This document shows, one piece after another, positions 53,502 to 60,408 of a DNA stretch of 64,000 nucleotides; position 1 is the first letter of the stretch; each line of letters starts with the position of its first letter. The translations under genes and the position numbers were made by a program. The notes beneath the pieces are model-generated. The model was not told where the DNA came from, searched no databases, and was given only the letters and a program-made list of their open reading frames with translations. This DNA comes from Nostoc sp. NMS9 (GTDB lineage: Bacteria > Cyanobacteriota > Cyanobacteriia > Cyanobacteriales > Nostocaceae): the NCBI RefSeq assembly GCF_017114995.1, contig NZ_JABXKL010000066.1, forward strand, positions 62,001-126,000, given 5' to 3'.

Positions 53502-56500
53502 ATGCCACCAGTGCTTTCTGAGCAACATGTGGGTGAAAGACTTTTGTACACCTTGGATACAAAACTTTCAGAAAAAGAACTAGAGAACTTCTTGGCAGAA
53601 ATGGAAATTGTGGAGCCACCATCAGCAAAGCAATTCTGGCAATCTGCACAGACGAATCCTGGTATATACATTATTCTTACAGGTAAAGTCCGGCTGTTAG
53701 ATAGCTCTGAGAATTTAATTACTACCTTTGGTGCATGGTCTGTTTTTGGTGAATTGACTTTGTTTCCCGAAGCTAACTTTAGTCCTTATGTAGTTAGAGC
53801 TTCGACAAGCTTAAAACTTGGCTATTTCAGGCAAGAAGCATTGCAAAGGTTGATAGACAAGTATCCTAACATTCGCGATCGCCTATTCGCCCGTGCAGAA
53901 CTTTGGGATTTGTTGTTGTTATGTCGCCAAGTATCACAATTCCCACGCCATACATCACAAGTTGCAGGAATGCTCAAAGCCTTATCTTTGTTTGAGCGAT
54001 ACCAGTTAGAAACTGGCTCTGTAACTCCACAAATATCCCAAGATTCACAGTTGTGGCTATTGTACAAAGGTCAACTGCGGCATTCTGAAGGTCATTCTTT
54101 GACACCAGGTACAATCTTTGCTCAACCAAAACAAGGAGATTGGCAAACAACGCAACCAACGATTGCTTACATTCTGAAAAACGACCAGATGCAAACAGCA
54201 CTAGAATACTTCCCGGAGTTGGGAGAGTGGGCTTTTGCCATGAGCGTCAGCGGAACGGAATCGGAGACTGAGGACACAACGACCGGCTCAGTGCATCGCT
54301 GGGGACTGGGTACTAGAGAAAAAACTTCCCAATCTCCAAAATCTAAAATTATTCCTTTTCCCCAAAAAGAAAAGCAGTCACAACAACAGCCAACAAAAAA
54401 ATCACGTTTTTACTTTCCCAGCCCGAAAGTACAAATGGGGCATTGGTGGAAACGCATTACCAAAAGCTATCCTTTCTATGCCCAACAAAGTGCAGCTGAT
54501 TGTGGCTCTGCTTGCTTGGTGATGATTGGTAACTATTGGGGCAAACATTTTAGTATCAATCGCCTACGGGATATGACCAATGTCACTCGCAACGGCGCAT
54601 CCCTAAAGGCTATGGCAGCAACGGCAGAATACCTGGGTTTTGCCACCCGTCCAGTGAAAGCTACTCTTGATAAATTAGCAGAACAACCTTTGCCTGCAAT
54701 TGCTCACTGGGAAGGTAAACACTTTATTGTTGTCTATGAAATCACCAAAAAGCGGGTGATTGTATGTGACCCGGCTCTTGGTCAACGCAGTCTGACAAAA
54801 GCTGAATTTCAAGCAGGTTGGAGTGGTTATGCATTGTTACTGCAACCGACACCTCTACTAAAAAGTGCTAAAGACGAAAGTAGAAGCTTCTGGAAATTTT
54901 TTGAGTTAGTCAAACCTCACTATCGAACACTGCTAGAAATTTTTATAGCTTCGATAGTAATTCAATTATTTGGGTTAGTAACGCCAGTCTTTACACAGTT
55001 GTTGCTCGACAGAGTACTTGTGCAACGTAGTGTTCCAACCTTAAACGCCATTGGTTTGGGAATGATTGTTTTTGGGTTGTTTGGTGTTGCTGTCAACGGT
55101 GTACGGCAATATCTCTTATTTCACACTGCTAATCGCATTAGTATCGCCTTACTCGTAGGCTTCATCAAACATACCTTCCGTTTACCCCTTGCTTATTTCG
55201 AGTCGCGTTTCGTTGGGGATATAATCTCGCGCATCCAAGAAAACCAGAAAATTCAGCACTTCCTTACTGGTCAGACACTCTCCATTGTGTTGGATATGCT
55301 GACATTAGTGGTTTATCTGGCTTTGATGTTCTCCTATAGCTGGCGGATGGCATTATTCGTGCTGTGTACTGTACCGCCATTTTTTATCTTGGCGCTGGCC
55401 AGCACAAGTATTTTGCGCCGCATCTCCAGAGATATTTTTAATGCAGCTAACAAAGAACAAAGCTATCTCATAGAATCCCTAAGCGGAATTCGTACCGTCC
55501 GCTCATTAGCAATTGAACAGACAGTGCGTTGGCGTTGGGAGGAACTGCTAAATGATTTAATCAAAAAAGACTTTAATGCTCAAATAATTGACAATCGCTT
55601 GCAAATTATCAGTGGCGTCATCCAGACCTTTGTAAATACTTCATTGCTGTGGTATGGAGCGACCCAGGTAATTAATGGCGAACTAACTATCGGACAATTA
55701 GTTGCTTTCAATATGTTGGTGGGTAACGTCTTGAGTCCTTTCCAACGACTCGCTTTGCTGTGGAATGAATTACAGGAAATCGTGATTTCCACTGAACGCA
55801 TTAATGATGTGTTGGAGGCGGAACCAGAAGAAGACTTAGAAACTAAACCCCGCAAGTCGTTGGGTAAACTCCGCGGTAACATTTGTTTTCAGAATGTTAC
55901 CTTTCGTTATCACTCAGAAAGTGACACTAACGTATTAGAAAATCTCAACTTTGAAATTCAGCCGGAACAGATGGTTGCAGTCGTAGGGCGCAGCGGTTCT
56001 GGAAAAACAACTCTCAGTAAATTGATTTTGGGTTTATACCCACCGACAGATGGCAAAATACTCATTGATGGTAACGATATCACCAGTGTATCTATGCGAT
56101 CGCTCCGTTCCCAAATCGGCGTTGTAGACCAAGATACTTTTCTGTTTGGTGGGACTGTTCGGGAAAACATTGCGATCGCTTATCCAAATGCTTCTTCAGA
56201 AGAAATTATCCAAGCAGCAAAATATGCTGGAGCCGATGAGTTTATTCAAAAATTACCGATGGGTTACGAATCCGAAATTGGTGAAAGCGGCGGAATGCTC
56301 TCTGGTGGGCAGCGCCAACGCCTAGCTATTGCTCGTGCTTTGCTCGGAAATCCTCGGTTATTACTGTTTGATGAAGCCACTAGTCACCTAGATTCAGAAT
56401 CAGAACGGATTATTCAAAACAACCTCAAAACAATTCTTAAAGGACGCACAAGTGTAATTATTGCCCATCGCCTCTCTACAGTCCGCAACGCGGACTTAAT

Positions 56501-56612
56501 CCTGGTTTTAGATCAAGGTATTTTGGTAGAAAGCGGTACCCACGACGAATTAATCACTAAAAAAGGTCATTATTACTACCTGAATCAACAACAGCTGTCT
56601 CAAGTTAGTTGA
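53502..56612 (+). CDS. Peptidase C39-containing ABC exporter with N-terminal cNMP-like domain
   Basis: A 1036-residue inner-membrane exporter that cleaves leader peptides and exports the product. N-terminal region (about 1-250) resembles a cyclic-nucleotide-binding domain (GIYIILTGKVRLLD, SVFGELTLFPE). A Ser/Gln/Lys-rich linker follows, then a C39 peptidase (about 323-450) with the complete catalytic set Gln328, Cys334, His407 and Asp423. The transmembrane domain has about six helices (455-745). The nucleotide-binding domain has Walker A GRSGSGKTT, signature LSGGQRQR and Walker B LLLFDEATS. The design recalls HetC of heterocystous cyanobacteria and bacteriocin exporters. The C39 domain should cut after a double glycine, as in the peptides at 59615 and 63398. 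It heads the exporter operon. Confidence 0.92.
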   Translation: MPPVLSEQHVGERLLYTLDTKLSEKELENFLAEMEIVEPPSAKQFWQSAQTNPGIYIILTGKVRLLDSSENLITTFGAWSVFGELTLFPEANFSPYVVRASTSLKLGYFRQEALQRLIDKYPNIRDRLFARAELWDLLLLCRQVSQFPRHTSQVAGMLKALSLFERYQLETGSVTPQISQDSQLWLLYKGQLRHSEGHSLTPGTIFAQPKQGDWQTTQPTIAYILKNDQMQTALEYFPELGEWAFAMSVSGTESETEDTTTGSVHRWGLGTREKTSQSPKSKIIPFPQKEKQSQQQPTKKSRFYFPSPKVQMGHWWKRITKSYPFYAQQSAADCGSACLVMIGNYWGKHFSINRLRDMTNVTRNGASLKAMAATAEYLGFATRPVKATLDKLAEQPLPAIAHWEGKHFIVVYEITKKRVIVCDPALGQRSLTKAEFQAGWSGYALLLQPTPLLKSAKDESRSFWKFFELVKPHYRTLLEIFIASIVIQLFGLVTPVFTQLLLDRVLVQRSVPTLNAIGLGMIVFGLFGVAVNGVRQYLLFHTANRISIALLVGFIKHTFRLPLAYFESRFVGDIISRIQENQKIQHFLTGQTLSIVLDMLTLVVYLALMFSYSWRMALFVLCTVPPFFILALASTSILRRISRDIFNAANKEQSYLIESLSGIRTVRSLAIEQTVRWRWEELLNDLIKKDFNAQIIDNRLQIISGVIQTFVNTSLLWYGATQVINGELTIGQLVAFNMLVGNVLSPFQRLALLWNELQEIVISTERINDVLEAEPEEDLETKPRKSLGKLRGNICFQNVTFRYHSESDTNVLENLNFEIQPEQMVAVVGRSGSGKTTLSKLILGLYPPTDGKILIDGNDITSVSMRSLRSQIGVVDQDTFLFGGTVRENIAIAYPNASSEEIIQAAKYAGADEFIQKLPMGYESEIGESGGMLSGGQRQRLAIARALLGNPRLLLFDEATSHLDSESERIIQNNLKTILKGRTSVIIAHRLSTVRNADLILVLDQGILVESGTHDELITKKGHYYYLNQQQLSQVS

Positions 56613-56659
56613 TGGGGCATTGGGCAGTCTTTTTCTTCTCTACGAGACTCTACACGAAC

Positions 56660-56687
56660 AATTTTGAATTTTGAATTTTGAATTTTG
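56660..56687 (+). repeat. Heptanucleotide tandem repeat, AATTTTG x4
   Basis: Four head-to-tail AATTTTG units in the 123-bp gap between the exporter and adaptor genes. The same unit is present at 3242-3269. Confidence 0.9.
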
Positions 56688-56735
56688 AATTGATTTCTCT
56701 CCCACTCCCCATCTACTGTTATCGGAAATAAAACC

Positions 56736-58283
56736 ATGCCACATCCCAATAGATCGTCCCCACTTCCCCAAGATGAGCAAGATAAATATCAAGGTTACAA
56801 ACAGCAAGAGGAATCGGTAGAGTTTGACGAGCAGACAGAGGCAGACAATGAAAGTCAAGATTTGTACTACGGTACAGAAAAACTACTCAATGCCTTACCT
56901 CGAATTTGGACTCGTGGTTTGTTGTATGCGCTCATCGGCTTTACTGGTCTATTCTTGCCTTGGGCAATTCTCTCGAAAGTAGATGAAACTGGTAGCGCCA
57001 GAGGGCGTATAGAACCTAAAGGCGCAACTCAAAAATTAGACGCTCAAGCTGCTGGGAGTGTCAAAGCAGTTACAGTCAAAGAAGGAGATACAGTTAGAGC
57101 CGGCCAGGTTTTACTGGAACTGGATTCTGATTTGCTGCAAACGGAACTCCAACAAGTCCAGAGCAAATTGCAAGGGCTACAAAATCGGCAATCACAACTG
57201 GAATTGCTGAAAAATCAACTCTTAATGTCAACGAGTCTTTTAGAACAACAAAATAAATCCCAAGAATTAGAAAAAATGGCTCAACTTAACCAGGTGCGGC
57301 AAAACCTGGATGCCAAACTGAGTAGCTATAACCTCCAAAAGTTAGAAAAACAATCATTAGTTAAGCAAGCAGAGGAGCAAATTTCCACCAGTCGCGACGA
57401 TCAAGAATCGGCTAAAGCCCGTTTGAGTATAGATTCTAAGCAAGTTGAACGCTTTAGCCAACTCGTTGACAATAAGGTAGTTGCTGCAACCCAATTTGAT
57501 GAAATCAAAAAACAAGAGCAAGAAAGCAAACGACTTTATAAAAAGTCTCTATCAGATATTAAACAAGCTGAATTGCGTTTAGCCCAAGAGCTAAATAATT
57601 ATCAAGTAACTATCAAAACGTTGGAGTCTGATATCAAACAAGCAAAACTCCGACTGCAAGAAGAACAAAGTAGTTATAAAAGTGCCACGCAAGCCGGACA
57701 ACTAGCTGTAATGAAAAATCAGGAGCAGCTAAAAGATATACAAGCACAAATAACAGCAACGCAATCGGAAATCGCTCAGACTAAAAGCCAGCTTATATCT
57801 ACAAGATTGCAAATTCAGCAGCGCGTGGTGCGATCGCCAATTAATGGGGTGATTTTTGAATTACCCACCACTAAGCCAGGAGCAGTGGTACAAGTCGGTC
57901 AAAGGATTGCCCAAATCGCACCCACGAAAACAGACTTCGTACTCAGAGCCAATATGCCTAATCAGGATAGCGGTTTCTTGAAGGTAGGAATGCCAGTAAA
58001 AGTTAAGTTTGATGCCTATCCTTTCCAAGAGTATGGCATCGTGCAAGGGAAAGTTACTTGGATCTCGCCTGACTCGAAAGTTAGCCAAACACCCCAAGGC
58101 AATATCGAAACCTATGAATTAGAAATCATCTTAGACCAGCAGTATGTCCAAAATGGCAACAAACGTATTCCATTAGGTGCCGGTCAGACAGCAAATGCTG
58201 AAGTCATCATTCGTCAACGGCGAGTAATTGACTTTGTTCTAGATCCCTTCAAGAAACTGAAAAAGGGCGGTTTGGAGATGTAG
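56736..58283 (+). CDS. HlyD-family periplasmic adaptor protein
   Basis: A 515-residue membrane-fusion protein linking the exporter to the outer membrane. An acidic cytosolic N-terminus leads to one transmembrane helix (about 61-79, GLLYALIGFTGLFLPWAIL), a lipoyl-like half motif (AAGSVKAVTVKEGDTVRAGQVLLELDSD), a long coiled coil (about 128-370) and a beta-barrel with VRSPINGVIFELPTTKPGAVV and the C-terminal domain. It follows the C39 ABC exporter by 123 bp on the same strand, so it forms its partner. An outer-membrane TolC-like channel is not encoded here. Confidence 0.92.
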   Translation: MPHPNRSSPLPQDEQDKYQGYKQQEESVEFDEQTEADNESQDLYYGTEKLLNALPRIWTRGLLYALIGFTGLFLPWAILSKVDETGSARGRIEPKGATQKLDAQAAGSVKAVTVKEGDTVRAGQVLLELDSDLLQTELQQVQSKLQGLQNRQSQLELLKNQLLMSTSLLEQQNKSQELEKMAQLNQVRQNLDAKLSSYNLQKLEKQSLVKQAEEQISTSRDDQESAKARLSIDSKQVERFSQLVDNKVVAATQFDEIKKQEQESKRLYKKSLSDIKQAELRLAQELNNYQVTIKTLESDIKQAKLRLQEEQSSYKSATQAGQLAVMKNQEQLKDIQAQITATQSEIAQTKSQLISTRLQIQQRVVRSPINGVIFELPTTKPGAVVQVGQRIAQIAPTKTDFVLRANMPNQDSGFLKVGMPVKVKFDAYPFQEYGIVQGKVTWISPDSKVSQTPQGNIETYELEIILDQQYVQNGNKRIPLGAGQTANAEVIIRQRRVIDFVLDPFKKLKKGGLEM

Positions 58284-58390
58284 TTAAAGGTATGGCACTG
58301 GAATCAGGAAATAGGACAAGGGAGATTGGAGGAATAATCAATGCTCCGTGCCCAATCCCCAATCCGCTTAATTATTGGAGATATCGTGTT

Positions 58391-59179
58391 ATGCCCCACA
58401 ATCTGAACATTTCCACTTCAGATATTATTCACAGTCTTAAACTCTCCTGTCAGATACCTGATGTGGTGAAAGCGATCGCATCGCAAAGTATTATTGCCGA
58501 AGCAGCTCAAGCGGCAGGAATTACAGTCACCCCAGAAGAACTACAGCAAGAAGGAGATAACTTAAGGTTCGCCAAGAAGCTTGTCAAAGCTAAAGACACC
58601 TGGTCATGGCTAGAAAAACACCACCTCTCTGTGGATCAGTTTGAAGAATTAGCCTACAACAACATCCTTTCGCGGAAGTTAGCAAATCATCTATTTTCCA
58701 ATCAACTGGAAAAGCACTTTTACGAACATCAGCTAGATTATATCGCCGCCGTTACCTACGAAGTTGTCTTCGAGGATCGAGACTTGGCTTTAGAGCTTTT
58801 TTATGCCCTAGAAGAAGGCGAAATCAATTTTCCAGATATTGCTCGTCTATATATCTCAGAACCAGAAGCCCGTCGTGCTTATGGATACAAAGGACTCCGA
58901 TACCGCAAAGATTTTCGTCCAGAGATTGCAGCCGCTGTCTTTGCTGCTGCACCACCAGAAGCTCTCAAACCGATAACGACTCCCAAGGGAGTGTATTTAA
59001 TTTGGGTGGAAGAAGTAATTCAACCCCAATTAGATGAACAGTTGCGCCAAAAAATCATTACAGAATCCTTTTCTGAGTGGTTAAAGCAACAAATCACCAC
59101 GATGAAAATAGTTACTCAAATAGACTCAGATGGTTCACAAGAGGAATTAATAGATATGTTATTCACCAAGACTAAATAA
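58391..59179 (+). CDS. Parvulin-like peptidylprolyl isomerase of the exporter operon
   Basis: A 262-residue protein. The ATG at 58391 is preferred over the one at 58292, because GGAG lies 10 nt upstream and the extra 33 residues come from spacer-like sequence. The N-terminal half is a SurA-like helical chaperone region (SQSIIAEAAQAAGITVTPEELQQEG), and the C-terminal half resembles a parvulin domain (FPDIARLYISEPEARRAYGYKGLR, ITTPKGVYLIWVEEV). There is no signal peptide. Homologous foldases accompany HlyD/ABC exporters in cyanobacterial bacteriocin clusters, where they may keep peptides export-competent. Confidence 0.85.
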   Translation: MPHNLNISTSDIIHSLKLSCQIPDVVKAIASQSIIAEAAQAAGITVTPEELQQEGDNLRFAKKLVKAKDTWSWLEKHHLSVDQFEELAYNNILSRKLANHLFSNQLEKHFYEHQLDYIAAVTYEVVFEDRDLALELFYALEEGEINFPDIARLYISEPEARRAYGYKGLRYRKDFRPEIAAAVFAAAPPEALKPITTPKGVYLIWVEEVIQPQLDEQLRQKIITESFSEWLKQQITTMKIVTQIDSDGSQEELIDMLFTKTK

Positions 59180-59614
59180 TTTAGGAATTTTCAATGTTTT
59201 TGTTGCTAAGTATCTCCCCTAAGTTAGGGTAGATTTCTCTAGTCTTCAAAAATGTTGCAGATACAGGTTTTATTTACTTCAAAACTTAATAGCTTTTCTT
59301 TTTTAGTGTTTTGTGAATATATCTACAAAGTGCTGCTTTTGCTTTATTTAAAAATTAAATTAAATCGCTATAACTTTTGCTGGGCAGCAATTATTTTAAT
59401 TTCTGCTTAAATTTGTCATGCAATTTTTTCTGACTTCAAATAGGACTACATAAATGATTTTCCAATATAAATATATTAGTTTTTTTAATCATAAATTTCT
59501 CAAAAAAGCATTGACTTTTTTGAGTAATAAAGTATATTAGATGTATAGCCAAACGAAACAAGTTGGTTAGACCAAATATTCCCAACACCAGTTACAAATT
59601 TTAGGAGAACTCAA
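59180..59614. other. Spacer with promoter of the double-glycine peptide
   Basis: About 435 bp, AT-rich, no ORF. It contains the -35/-10 promoter at 59511-59538 and the leader of the peptide gene. Confidence 0.6.
59511..59538 (+). promoter_or_regulatory. Sigma-70 type promoter of the peptide gene
   Basis: TTGACT (59511-59516) and TATATT (59533-59538) are separated by 16 nt, near consensus. Transcription would start near 59545 and give a leader of about 70 nt ending in AGGAG (59603-59607), 7 nt before the ATG at 59615. The gene can thus be expressed strongly and independently of the exporter operon. Confidence 0.7.
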
Positions 59615-59869
59615 ATGATCATTTCTGATCTGAACTACTTGGAAAATACCTCTGAAGAAATTATCGGTGGTACTTATAAGCCTAAGAAAATCGTCATCAT
59701 AGTCCCTAAGCCTAAGCCCACTCCAAAATTCAACAGCGTTGCACAAGCTGATGCAGATGCTTCAGCAAAGGGCGGCCTCAACAATGTAGCCGTAACCTTT
59801 ACTAACGCCACCGTCACTCCTAATAGTGCTACTGCTTCGTCATCAAGCTTTGCTTCTACTTCTAACTAA
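59615..59869 (+). CDS. Double-glycine leader peptide, putative bacteriocin/RiPP precursor
   Basis: An 84-residue peptide. The leader MIISDLNYLENTSEEIIGG ends in Gly18-Gly19, the recognition site for a C39 peptidase. The core begins with a Lys/Pro/Val segment (TYKPKKIVIIVPKPKPTPK) and then an Ala/Asp/Asn/Thr/Ser-rich stretch (AQADADASAKGGLNNVAVTF) and a Ser-rich tail. No cysteine is present, so thioether or disulfide formation is excluded, while Ser and Thr are abundant. Own promoter, strong ribosome-binding site and terminator, next to the exporter, fit an exported small peptide. The mature function is unknown. Confidence 0.82.
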   Translation: MIISDLNYLENTSEEIIGGTYKPKKIVIIVPKPKPTPKFNSVAQADADASAKGGLNNVAVTFTNATVTPNSATASSSSFASTSN

Positions 59870-59882
59870 GTAGTAATAATTA

Positions 59883-59923
59883 AACTCTACTTACAAAAAG
59901 TATTAACTTCTGCAAGTAGAGTT
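59883..59923. repeat. Hairpin with 10-bp arms after the peptide gene
   Basis: AACTCTACTT and AAGTAGAGTT form a perfect 10-bp stem 14 bases after the peptide stop, with a loop of about 21 nt. There is no T run, so it may stabilise the mRNA 3' end rather than terminate. Confidence 0.7.
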
Positions 59924-59953
59924 AGGCTCGAAAGCTTAGTATATTGATAAATT

Positions 59954-59990
59954 GCCGAAGGCTCTTTGCTCATTTGAGCCTTCGGCTTTT
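59954..59990 (+). terminator. Rho-independent terminator of the peptide gene
   Basis: Perfect 11-bp arms GCCGAAGGCTC and GAGCCTTCGGC with an 11-nt loop are followed by TTTT. It closes the short transcript of the peptide gene. Confidence 0.85.
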
Positions 59991-60408
59991 ACCCAAAATA
60001 CATCTTTTGGTCTTAAATAACTGTTTTCGCAATAAAATTTTACAACTTACAACATTTAATCCTCAACCCAGTTTGCAGTCTGTGTTGTTTGCCCGCCCTG
60101 AATTAAAACTCTGGGCTAATAGTCATAAGAGGAATACTTTACCGTAACCTTAAGCTTCTCGTATACCCCCGAAAGGTAGAGAAGGGTAAAGTTCTTTTTA
60201 ATTAAGTTTAGGAAGTAATCAAGCAGATATGATATCAATCGATATCATTTATAAGTTTAAAAAGTCTTGAGTTCCTTGCAGATATAGGAACAAAAGACAT
60301 ATTAAATAAATAAAAAAGATTGTATCAATTATGGCCCATAAATAAAAGGATGGAATTTCCTAAGTTTATTTATAGGGATTGTTAATTTTGAATTTGGAGC
60401 AAAGCGAC
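59991..60408. other. Spacer before the TPR/GT41 gene
   Basis: About 420 bp, mostly AT-rich. Its last part (60344-60395) is the second copy of the dispersed repeat found at 3202. No promoter is obvious. Confidence 0.5.
60344..60395 (+). repeat. Dispersed repeat, copy 2 (partner at 3202-3254)
   Basis: AAAAGGAT through TTTATTTATAGGGATT and TTAATTTTGAATTT, as at 3202-3254. The repeat ends directly before the GGAG that precedes the GTG start of the TPR/GT41 gene, so it forms part of the 5' leader of that gene. Confidence 0.7.

Noticed and set aside
59944-60147. 67-residue ORF after the double-glycine peptide
   Set aside because: It begins at the terminator hairpin and includes it; not a plausible gene.
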